The notes below the pieces were generated by a model that was given only the letters and a program-made list of their open reading frames with translations, was not told the origin of the DNA and searched no databases. The position numbers and the translations under genes are program-made. Below are positions 1 through 6,709 of a DNA stretch of 6,756 bases, in pieces (within the stretch, counting starts at the first letter, position 1; every line of letters starts with the position of its first letter). Origin of the DNA: an uncultured bacterium. Lineage in GTDB: Bacteria > Cloacimonadota > Cloacimonadia > Cloacimonadales > Cloacimonadaceae. The stretch spans positions 1-6,756 of the forward strand of contig CALGPA010000097.1 in assembly GCA_937960795.1 (NCBI GenBank). Reading direction: 5' to 3'.

Positions 1-1
1 A

Positions 2-426
2 AAGAAAAACCTTTTCCGGGTAATCGAAAAAACCATCATGCAAAAGTCCTATAAAATGGCAGTAATGCTCTGCATGCTCAAAGATGGGGACTTGGCTCAG
101 GAAGTGTCCGTGTCCGAGATCGCCCGTTTTTTCGGGTTTTGTATCAGCGTGAGCCTTATTGCCTAGACTTAAACGACCCAAGCAACCAAGATCTCTGCCA
201 ATGGTCATTGCCTAGGATTGAGCGATTTGTCCTGCGCAATCCCTTGGAGCACCTGGTGGCAAGCTCGGATGGGATCTTCTATCTGCGGGATGATCGCTTT
301 GGTATCAATCATGAACACTTTGATCATCCGGATCCCAAGGCACGAACCCGCGAAGTGCAAGAGCGAATCTATGAGCGGCTGGAGAGCTATTTCCTGAAGT
401 GCCATCGCTACACAGGGCCGTTTTGA
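2..426 (+). CDS. C-terminal end of a large DEAD/DEAH-family (SF2) helicase, with a -1 frame change
   Basis: This is the tail of a gene that begins left of the window, so the helicase motor itself is not visible. Two frames together give one plausible protein. Bases 2-133 read ...VIEKTIMQKSYKMAVML...SVSEIARFF; then, one base back, RVLYQREPYCLDLND...NPLEHLVASSDGIFYL... continues to a TGA at 424-426. From memory of the family, SF2 helicases with a ResIII-type motor often end in a domain with an EKTIM.KSYK start, a FY...DL.D.S segment, a W, and NP..(F/L)L..SS..F(F/Y), in this order. All of these are present here, split across the two frames. Read without the shift, the first frame stops at 164-166. 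The second frame has no ATG; its only possible local starts are non-standard, such as TTG at 139. The gene is therefore either frame-disrupted, wrongly sequenced in a homopolymer, or recoded. It lies 9 bases upstream of the methyltransferase and is probably co-transcribed with it. The family call is by motif pattern only. Confidence 0.66.
127..133 (+). other. T TTT TTC heptamer at the helicase frame change
   Basis: Six T bases followed by C lie exactly where the helicase C-terminal domain passes from one frame to the other. In the incoming frame the codons are CGT TTT TTC, so the site has the X XXY YYZ form of a bacterial -1 slippery sequence. A slip here gives R-F-F-R-V-L-Y and joins the two halves of the domain without gaining or losing a residue. 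A single miscounted T in the assembly, or a real indel mutation, would look much the same, and no stimulatory structure downstream is obvious. Confidence 0.45.
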
Positions 427-435
427 AAAGAAGCT

Positions 436-1014
436 ATGCAGAATTTCTATGACAATCACTCGCAGGAATACTTTGACTCCACCATTGCTGTGGACATGAG
501 CCATCTTTATGCGCTGGTCTTGCCATATCTGAAACCCGGTGCAAGGGTCTTGGATCTGGGCTGTGGATCAGGACGGGACAGCATTTTCTTTGCCTCACAA
601 GGCTTCGAGCTCACAGCGGTGGAGCCTTCCAAGCAAATGGCAAGATTGGCAGAGGCTCATAGCGGCCTCCAAATCATGAACTTGAGAGCTCAAGATCTGG
701 ATTATGAAGATAGCTTTGACCTGATCTGGGCTTGCGCCTCTCTTTTGCATGTCCCACTCCTCGAGATGCCTCTAGTCTGGCAAAAAATAGCCCGGGCACT
801 CACCGCACAGGGGATTGCCTTCATCAGCCTCAAAAAAGGAGATTTTGAGGGCATCAGAGCCGGCAGATACTACTGTGACTATAACCAAGATAGGCTTTTG
901 CGCAGCGGCTACCCGGAGGCAGGACTGCGCCTGATCCACTCTTCGGAAAGCCACGATGCAAGACCTGGGAGAGAAACTGAGATCTGGGGGAACTATGTCC
1001 TTAACCTTGAATAG
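436..1014 (+). CDS. Class I SAM-dependent methyltransferase (TehB/Methyltransf-like small family)
   Basis: This is a complete 192-residue Rossmann-fold methyltransferase that transfers a methyl group from S-adenosylmethionine to an unknown acceptor. Motif I is VLDLGCGSGRDS (residues 38-49), the glycine-rich SAM-binding loop. The acidic residue that usually contacts the SAM ribose is E63 at the end of strand 2 (LTAVEPS). FDLIWACASLLHVP (94-107) forms the strand-4 region. A conserved-looking tail DARPGRE (174-180) is followed by W184. The N-terminal FYDN...EYFDST pattern and the RPGRE tail are typical of a family of about 190 to 210 residues annotated only as class I methyltransferase. It has none of the DPPY or PC motifs of restriction-modification DNA methylases, so a small molecule, protein or RNA target is as likely. 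It starts 9 bases after the helicase stop and in the same frame. The ribosome binding site is weak (GAAAAGAAG ends 2 bases before the ATG), which suggests translational coupling. The cell location is cytoplasmic, since no signal or membrane segment is seen. GC content is higher than in the genes downstream. Confidence 0.9.
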   Translation: MQNFYDNHSQEYFDSTIAVDMSHLYALVLPYLKPGARVLDLGCGSGRDSIFFASQGFELTAVEPSKQMARLAEAHSGLQIMNLRAQDLDYEDSFDLIWACASLLHVPLLEMPLVWQKIARALTAQGIAFISLKKGDFEGIRAGRYYCDYNQDRLLRSGYPEAGLRLIHSSESHDARPGRETEIWGNYVLNLE

Positions 1015-1086
1015 CGGCATTTCTGCATTGATTCTAGCTATTGGTTTGTGACATAGAAACAGCTCAGCATTGTAAGATGCAGCAGA

Positions 1087-1117
1087 TTAAACTTGACTAA
1101 AGACTTGTGATTATGAT
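1087..1117 (+). promoter_or_regulatory. Candidate promoter upstream of the propeller-ATPase/helicase pair (weak)
   Basis: TATGAT (1112-1117) matches five of six bases of the sigma-70 -10 box. TTGACT (1093-1098) is a good -35 box but is only 13 bases away, which is too close. TTAAAC (1087-1092) would give a 19-base spacer. An alternative is GTGACA (1048-1053) with TAAGAT (1073-1078), also at 19 bases. A promoter is expected in this gap because the pair has its own leader and the spacer is 250 bases, but no site is convincing. Confidence 0.22.
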
Positions 1118-1142
1118 CTTTGGATTTATTGAAAGACTTTAG

Positions 1143-1170
1143 AGCAAGTTCCAAGAATACAGGACTTGCT
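1143..1170 (+). promoter_or_regulatory. Stem-loop 1 in the leader of the propeller-ATPase gene
   Basis: AGCAAGT (1143-1149) pairs perfectly with ACTTGCT (1164-1170). Two further C-G pairs form inside the stem if one T is bulged, leaving a loop of about 9 bases. No T-run follows on either strand, so it does not look like an intrinsic terminator. As DNA, the two arms could also be an operator. It lies about 95 bases upstream of the start codon, directly before a second stem-loop. Confidence 0.35.
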
Positions 1171-1178
1171 AAAAGGGA

Positions 1179-1234
1179 ATCATGGAAGCTGGGATGCGGC
1201 ATTAGCCTAATCCACCCCGGCTCAAAACCATGAT
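1179..1234 (+). promoter_or_regulatory. Long imperfect stem-loop 2 directly upstream of the ribosome binding site
   Basis: The outer arms ATCATGG (1179-1185) and CCATGAT (1228-1234) are perfectly complementary. After an internal loop, AGCTGGG (1187-1193) pairs with CCCCGGCT (the seven bases 1216-1222 are used), with one G-U pair. A small apical GGC/GCC hairpin (1198-1200 with 1205-1207) closes the structure. The whole element is 56 bases and ends 21 bases before the GGAGG. There is no T-tract, so leader control or a protein-binding site is more likely than termination. It could also be the remnant of a small repeat element, which cannot be decided from one copy. Confidence 0.42.
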
Positions 1235-1255
1235 CTTATCACAGCTCATTATCTC

Positions 1256-1260
1256 GGAGG
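1256..1260 (+). promoter_or_regulatory. Ribosome binding site of the propeller-ATPase gene
   Basis: GGAGG sits 4 bases before the ATG at 1265. It supports this start over later in-frame ATGs. It is the strongest Shine-Dalgarno match in the window and slightly close to the start codon. Confidence 0.75.
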
Positions 1261-1264
1261 TTTC

Positions 1265-3670
1265 ATGAGTGAGCATTTTGTCATAACGAGACAAGCTTAT
1301 GTTTTTGTATACGACCCGGATTCACATGTAGGTCATTTTAGGAGTAAAAGAGTACATTCATCAGACATAATGATTGAGAGAAGACTCTCATCAATTTGGG
1401 AAAGCAAGCCAAATGGCACACTGGCGCTTTTCTCATTAGATTGTTTGCCGTTGATTTACCACCCCAAGTCCCACACAGTCAGCAAAGTAAGAGATATGAA
1501 ATCAGATTACTGCCAGATTGCGGGCGACCTACTCATGACAGAAGAGAATGGTAAGACCAAGTATTGGTTAAACAAGGGTAATGACTACCATCATTTAAGG
1601 ATTGGCAATTTTGGCTTTGACACCCATTCATATGTCATAATAAAAGATACAAATGGGGCCAACGAAATCCAGGTCGGATCTCGAAGGATTAAGGTCATGC
1701 CCGAAGAAATGAGCTGTCTCTATCAAGAGCAGATTGTCAATAAAACTCTGGCCTCAAACCCGAAACCCTCAGACATTACCTTAGAATGCAAACTCCGGCG
1801 TGATTTCCCGCTTGAGCTGTTAATCGATAGATCATTAAAGTACAATGTCAGTCTGGCGGTAAGCCCGGGCAAAAGATATGCAATCCGATACAGTCGAAGA
1901 AGCAGCGATATGCGTTTGTGGTATGGTAATGTAAGTAGCATGACATACCTCAAGATATCCAAGGGACATGCCTGTGGAATTAGCTCTGTCTGTTTTTTAG
2001 GAAAAGATGAATATGTCGCATCATTGGATACAATTGGCACACTGAAGATTTGGCATTTGGACAATGAAGTCGTTGATGTCTGCCAAACAATTTCCTTTGA
2101 TCAGTTTGATAGACCTGAAGACTATTTACATGTTCAATACGAGCCGCTTACGCACATGCTAAAGCTCGAGTATAAGGATGGCTTTGATTTCTTCACATTA
2201 AGGCTTAACACCTACAAAAGGAAGACCAAGAACAATCTGATACAGTTTCAATATACCGAGTTCAAGCCTAAAAAGTTGGTAGAAAGCCCCGAAGTCCAAG
2301 CAAAAGAAGCAGAACCCATATCTGCTCGGCTTGAACCTAAACCAATCTTTGCTTCGAAGCCAAAATTCAGTTTATCAGGAGGCTATGATCTGTGTAAGGT
2401 CAGTCGAGATAGACATGATAAAACCGAATCTCAAAGCCAAAAGACCAACACTAGGTTCAAAAAAGGTTCTATCGAGATATCAGTTGGCATTGACTTTGGC
2501 ACTAGTCGCACTAAGATCTGTTACCGCACTGCAGTTGACGATATTGGGAAGATCTTGCATTTTGACAGATTGCGCGAAAGATATCTTGACTCTGAGTATG
2601 AGAATTGGACTATCCCTAGCATTGTCGCAAAATCTCGGGGTAAGTTCTTGTTTGGATATGACGCATTGTTGTCAAAGGCCAAGTCAAAGTACCCCGATCT
2701 CAAGTCATCCCTGCTATCAGCTAACATCCCAGAAGACAATGTTGTAGCTTGCGCTTCATTTCTAGCTTATCTCTTTGATGAATCGGAAAAACAGATAAAA
2801 GAAGAAGCCGGAATAGTGCAAAACTATCGTTTTTCTTACTCGGTGTGTTTACCCGTTGAACATCTGAACAACAACAAGATCGTTGAAAAGTCACACGTAG
2901 TGCTCAAGCTAGCCGAGTTGATTAATGACAAAAAGTGCTATGCGAATCCCAATGCAGTTCAAGATCAACTTGATCATTTAATGAGCTCAGAAAAAGCTAT
3001 AATACGAGATTACAGCCAGCTGATAGCTGAGTCAGCAGCAGAGATTGCCGACTTCCACTCCCGCACAAGAAAACCAGGACTTTATGCCTTGTTTGACTTT
3101 GGAGCTGGGACGACTGATATGACAGTGTTCAACATAACAAATGATGTGTCTAAAAAAGCTGACATGTTAGGCGCAAAAGTGGTTAACAAGGGATTCTCAC
3201 ATATAGAAGAAGCCATAAGAAACCACGACAGCCCCGACTCTATAGTCCGCAAACACTACTTATCTATCTACGAAGAGTTTCGTCAATCTGGGATCCTGAA
3301 AGAAGTGAAGGATAAACTGCTTGGTGATGGAACTTGGAAGAAACTATATGAAATGCAAATCCTTGCCAGTGGAGGCGGTGCCCTGCACAAGGAAGTAATC
3401 AATGTGTTTAGCCAGCCTATGCAGTATGATTATGATGGCAGTAAGGGGCCTAAAAAAATCCAGCTATTGAAAGATCCTCCCAGATGGCTGGCAAACGAGG
3501 CTCCATATTTCCGCTGCGCTGTAGCATATGGCCTCAGTGGAGATCCCAATGAACTAAAGGAGAATTATGTTTTGCCGAAAGACTGTAAAGCAAAGACTTA
3601 CAAGGATAGAATCAAAGAACTCACTGAAGAAGAGATACTGGAAAACCAAAGGAGATTTTTAAATGGGTGA
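1265..3670 (+). CDS. WD40-like beta-propeller fused to an Hsp70/actin-type ATPase
   Basis: This is an 801-residue cytoplasmic protein with no signal peptide or membrane helix. Residues about 5-325 are beta-rich and read as propeller blades. The clearest WD40-like repeats are at about 192-222 (ending MRLWYG) and 234-265 (GHACGIS at the start, GTLKIWHLD at the end), with a third, weaker blade at about 288-313. Residues 330-400 are a polar linker rich in K, E, S, Q and P. Residues 401-770 carry the actin/Hsp70 nucleotide-binding signatures: phosphate-1 GIDFGTSRTK (408-417), phosphate-2 LFDFGAGTTDMTVF (609-622), and the adenosine loop LASGGGALHKEV (700-711). These retain D410, D610 and D617. The end (775-801) is a charged helix, so the Hsp70 substrate-binding domain is absent. 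The protein should bind and hydrolyse ATP; the propeller probably recognises a partner. The gene overlaps the next by 8 bases, so the two products very likely work together. The exact function is unknown. Chaperone-like switch, sensor or assembly factor are all possible, and it is not an ordinary DnaK. Confidence 0.87.
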   Translation: MSEHFVITRQAYVFVYDPDSHVGHFRSKRVHSSDIMIERRLSSIWESKPNGTLALFSLDCLPLIYHPKSHTVSKVRDMKSDYCQIAGDLLMTEENGKTKYWLNKGNDYHHLRIGNFGFDTHSYVIIKDTNGANEIQVGSRRIKVMPEEMSCLYQEQIVNKTLASNPKPSDITLECKLRRDFPLELLIDRSLKYNVSLAVSPGKRYAIRYSRRSSDMRLWYGNVSSMTYLKISKGHACGISSVCFLGKDEYVASLDTIGTLKIWHLDNEVVDVCQTISFDQFDRPEDYLHVQYEPLTHMLKLEYKDGFDFFTLRLNTYKRKTKNNLIQFQYTEFKPKKLVESPEVQAKEAEPISARLEPKPIFASKPKFSLSGGYDLCKVSRDRHDKTESQSQKTNTRFKKGSIEISVGIDFGTSRTKICYRTAVDDIGKILHFDRLRERYLDSEYENWTIPSIVAKSRGKFLFGYDALLSKAKSKYPDLKSSLLSANIPEDNVVACASFLAYLFDESEKQIKEEAGIVQNYRFSYSVCLPVEHLNNNKIVEKSHVVLKLAELINDKKCYANPNAVQDQLDHLMSSEKAIIRDYSQLIAESAAEIADFHSRTRKPGLYALFDFGAGTTDMTVFNITNDVSKKADMLGAKVVNKGFSHIEEAIRNHDSPDSIVRKHYLSIYEEFRQSGILKEVKDKLLGDGTWKKLYEMQILASGGGALHKEVINVFSQPMQYDYDGSKGPKKIQLLKDPPRWLANEAPYFRCAVAYGLSGDPNELKENYVLPKDCKAKTYKDRIKELTEEEILENQRRFLNG
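3648..3655 (+). promoter_or_regulatory. Ribosome binding site of the SNF2-like helicase, inside the upstream gene
   Basis: AAAGGAGA lies within the last codons of the propeller-ATPase gene, with GGAG 8 bases before the ATG at 3663. The spacing is ideal and fixes the helicase start. Together with the 8-base overlap of the two reading frames it indicates coupled translation at a similar level. Confidence 0.78.
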
Positions 3671-6600
3671 GTTTCAAACAGGTGACAAGGTTAGATTAAA
3701 AAAGAACCTTGATACCATCGGAGTAATCCAGAAGCTAGAAAAGCGACTTGAAGATGATTGGATTTATGGAGTTGCTTTGGGTAGTGAGTATGCCTATATT
3801 GCCGGAGATCTGCTGATGCCATACATCAAACAGAAGAACGTGGAAGAGGATCTGCGGGCAAACAACTTCGGCCAATATCATGATTTCCAAAAGGCGATGA
3901 CCTTCCTTAAGCTCGGCAACAGCGAGTCCATCCAGAACAATATATACGCCATGAATACATCCAGAACCATCTTCTATCCTTATCAATACAAGCCATTGAT
4001 TAAGTTTATCAATTCCTTTAGACGCAGAATTTTGATTTGCGATGAAGTGGGACTTGGTAAAACCATTGAAGCAGGCTTGATCATGAAAGAGCTTGAAGCC
4101 CGAGGAGAGCTCAATAGCGTGTTAATCGTGCCACCGGCAAATCTAAGAGTCAAATGGATGTCTGAAATGATTAAAAGATTTGGAGAGAACTTTAACATCT
4201 TGCGCGCTAACGAGTTCAAAGAGTTGATCTCCGGAAACAGACAATATGTAGACAAATACAAAATGCATAGATTCATCGTATCTATGGAGTCAGTTCGATC
4301 TGAAAGCGTTAAGCAAGCTCTTGAGATCTCCGACTATAAGTGGGATCTGCTGATTGTTGATGAAGCACACAGTCTTCGCAACAAAAACAAGCAACATGGT
4401 GTAATGAAGATACTGAGTTCTGTGGCGGAGTCTATTGTCTTTCTAACCGCAACTCCGGTTCACATCTCAGAAGCTAATCTCTACAATATTCTTAACATTA
4501 TGGATGATTCTCAATATGATGACTTGTCGTCATTCCAAACACAATTAACTGAGAATGCTCCGATTGTTTACGCCCTAAACTCCATTTCAAGACCAACGCC
4601 TGACCTTGAGCAAGCTTACAGTTTCGTGAAGATGGTTGAGTCCAAGTACCATAAAAACCAGATATACCAAGATGTGCTTAACTTGCTGGAAGATGGAATT
4701 GAAAATGGCATATCGGTTGACACAATTGTGGATATCCAAAGAAACCTGAGTGAGCTGCATCTAATTGGACCAATGTACAATAGAACACTTAAGAAGGATG
4801 TCCAAAAGGTCCGTCCTAAAAGAGTACCCCATAAGGTTCAAATAAGTTTTTCCCAACCAGAGCAAAATGTGTATGACGAGATCATTATCGGAATAAAGCA
4901 GTTTTACAAGGAAGACTCATTTTCCGGGATTCTGGCATTAAGTAGAGCCAAGCAAATGCTGTCTTCTTCTCTGCATGCTCACAAAGCAAAACTTAGCAAG
5001 AACTATAATGTCATCCTTGGCAAGATTGATGAATCAGATCTTTATGAGGAGTCTGATGAGGCGGATGCTACTACTAAAGAGGATAAGCCTCCCACATTCG
5101 CCTTAAATGAATCAGATTCAAAGATTGAAAAGTTGATCGAGATCATAAGCATGGTGAAGAGCCACACAAACAAGGTAGTGCTTTTTGCATTCTTCAAAGA
5201 TACTCTTAGGTATATTCAAGCAAGCCTAAACAAAAAGGGCATCAAAACCTATATGCTCCATGGCAATGTGCATATCTCAGAGCGTTCCGGTGTGATTAAT
5301 GAGTTTCAAAACAGCGAAGGTTTCAGCATTCTTCTTTCTTCTAGAGTCGGAAGCGAGGGAATCGACCTCCAGTTCTGCGACACTCTCATCAACTATGACT
5401 TGCCATGGAACCCTATGGAGCTTGAACAAAGGATCGGTAGGATTGATCGAATTGGCCAGATATCATCCAAAATCCATATTTACAACTTTGAAATGGCAAA
5501 CACCATCGATGATCGGATCGTAGGTAGACTATATGAAAGAATTGCTTTGTTCGAAGGCACAATAGGCTTACTTGAGCCAATCATGGAAGACATAATGGCT
5601 GACATCAGCAAGCATTTGTATTATAGAGAGCTAAGCCCACAAGAACTTGAGGACAAGCTGAGTGAACAAGAACGCATTATTAAAAACCGATTAAAGGACA
5701 TTACAGACCTGGAAAGTGCTAATAATGAGCTACTTAGCCTTGATCATTTTTTCGACAGAGAGATGAATAGTATTCAAAAGAATAAACGATACTTAAGCCC
5801 CAGACAACTGCATCAATACATTGCGGGACATATCGAAAAGAACTATCCGGAAAGTGAGATCCAGTATGATGCCCAAACTCACATCGGGAAGCTTAAACTG
5901 TGCAAACAGTTTAGGAAGGACATTAGAGATAGGGTCGAAGATTCCTCCAGGCTACATGCCTTTAGTTACGGACCTGTCAAATTCACTTTCTCATCTGAAG
6001 TGGCACACGAAAACGAAGAAATCCAGTTCTTGAACATTCTCCATCCCTTGGTAAAGGCAATAACCATGCAATATAGAGAGCTCAATCAAATACACAACTG
6101 CCATTCATTTAGACTAAGACATACTGTTCTAATTGAGAACCAGATATCACTTAATCCAGGTTACTATCTGTACTTCATTTGCGTCGGAAGAATAACAACA
6201 TCCAATGAAGTGAGCGTCCTGATGCCCATAGTTCTTGATGAGACCCTTAACATCATCGGGAACAATGATATTTGCGAGCAAGTCATTGGCCTTGCAGTTG
6301 AAAATGGGGAGCCGGCTATCCAAACTGTCTCTATCCATGATGATGACTACTTAAGAAATGCTCATCAGATTGCCTTCAATGAGTTCAAAGAGAGATTCTT
6401 TAGTTATTATAATCGATATAAAGCAAGGCATGAGCTTATGCTAAGTCGACGCAGAGAAAGCAAAACGCTGTATTGGAGCAGTCGAATATCAAAAACTACA
6501 GAGCTTCTTAACGACCTGATCAGCAATGATGGATCTCAGCAGATTATCACTATGCGTAGATCTCAGATTAAGAACTTCGAAGCTAAAATGACTACAGAGC

Positions 6601-6680
6601 TTGATGAGATAGAAGTCGATAAACGATGCGCTCCCGACTTTCGGCCACCGGTTTATGGAGGAGTTTTTGAAGTTATATAA
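3663..6680 (+). CDS. RapA/SNF2-like SF2 helicase (ATP-dependent nucleic-acid translocase)
   Basis: This is a complete 1005-residue SF2 ATPase. Residues 1-55 form a small SH3/Tudor-like module (GDKVRLKK...IYGVALG), as in RapA-type proteins. RecA domain 1 has a Q-like region (YQYKPLIKF, 107-115), Walker A DEVGLGKTIEAG (127-138, K133), motif Ia VLIVPPANL (153-161), the Walker B box DEAH (233-236) and motif III LTATP (261-265). A helical insert follows, with an RTLKKDV signature typical of SNF2-like relatives and a short acidic loop (about 460-475). RecA domain 2 has motif V SSRVGSEGIDLQ (559-570) and motif VI EQRIGRIDRIGQ (588-599), with both arginines present. The 390-residue C-terminal region contains GPVKFTF (770-776) and ILHPLVKAI (near H794), a pattern I associate with the C-terminal part of RapA-like and phage-defence SNF2 helicases. 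All catalytic motifs are intact, so it should move along double-stranded DNA or remodel protein-nucleic acid complexes, not necessarily unwind. I see no nuclease motif. It is partnered with the ATPase gene just upstream. Confidence 0.92.
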   Translation: MGEFQTGDKVRLKKNLDTIGVIQKLEKRLEDDWIYGVALGSEYAYIAGDLLMPYIKQKNVEEDLRANNFGQYHDFQKAMTFLKLGNSESIQNNIYAMNTSRTIFYPYQYKPLIKFINSFRRRILICDEVGLGKTIEAGLIMKELEARGELNSVLIVPPANLRVKWMSEMIKRFGENFNILRANEFKELISGNRQYVDKYKMHRFIVSMESVRSESVKQALEISDYKWDLLIVDEAHSLRNKNKQHGVMKILSSVAESIVFLTATPVHISEANLYNILNIMDDSQYDDLSSFQTQLTENAPIVYALNSISRPTPDLEQAYSFVKMVESKYHKNQIYQDVLNLLEDGIENGISVDTIVDIQRNLSELHLIGPMYNRTLKKDVQKVRPKRVPHKVQISFSQPEQNVYDEIIIGIKQFYKEDSFSGILALSRAKQMLSSSLHAHKAKLSKNYNVILGKIDESDLYEESDEADATTKEDKPPTFALNESDSKIEKLIEIISMVKSHTNKVVLFAFFKDTLRYIQASLNKKGIKTYMLHGNVHISERSGVINEFQNSEGFSILLSSRVGSEGIDLQFCDTLINYDLPWNPMELEQRIGRIDRIGQISSKIHIYNFEMANTIDDRIVGRLYERIALFEGTIGLLEPIMEDIMADISKHLYYRELSPQELEDKLSEQERIIKNRLKDITDLESANNELLSLDHFFDREMNSIQKNKRYLSPRQLHQYIAGHIEKNYPESEIQYDAQTHIGKLKLCKQFRKDIRDRVEDSSRLHAFSYGPVKFTFSSEVAHENEEIQFLNILHPLVKAITMQYRELNQIHNCHSFRLRHTVLIENQISLNPGYYLYFICVGRITTSNEVSVLMPIVLDETLNIIGNNDICEQVIGLAVENGEPAIQTVSIHDDDYLRNAHQIAFNEFKERFFSYYNRYKARHELMLSRRRESKTLYWSSRISKTTELLNDLISNDGSQQIITMRRSQIKNFEAKMTTELDEIEVDKRCAPDFRPPVYGGVFEVI

Positions 6681-6693
6681 TCTCAGTTATCCA

Positions 6694-6709
6694 GCGGGGA
6701 TAAACCCGC
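6694..6709 (+). terminator. Small GC hairpin after the helicase stop codon, possible weak terminator
   Basis: GCGGG (6694-6698) and CCCGC (6705-6709) form a 5-pair stem with the loop GATAAA, 13 bases after the TAA. No T-run follows, so intrinsic termination is doubtful. The same bases overlap a stretch resembling the 3' half of a type I-E CRISPR repeat, described among the findings. Confidence 0.25.

Noticed and set aside
205..504. Minus-strand open frame across the helicase tail and methyltransferase start
   Set aside because: It lies opposite two frames with clear family motifs, has no recognisable protein features, and is a shadow of them.
1099..1139. Direct repeat AAAGACTT at 1099-1106 and 1132-1139, 33 bases apart, as an operator
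   Set aside because: The helical phasing is attractive, but the sequence is short and of low complexity, and no regulator gene is nearby.
1014..1203. Direct repeat GCGGCATT at 1014-1021 and 1196-1203 as insertion-site duplications
   Set aside because: An 8-base repeat within 250 bases is expected by chance about half the time, and nothing between the copies looks like a mobile element.
1143..1234. Leader hairpins as intrinsic terminator of the methyltransferase operon
   Set aside because: Neither hairpin is followed by a T-run on either strand, and both are more than 125 bases from the methyltransferase stop.
2331..2747. 138-codon + strand frame inside the ATPase gene
   Set aside because: It overlaps the linker and phosphate-1 region of a well-supported protein and has no domain or ribosome binding site of its own.
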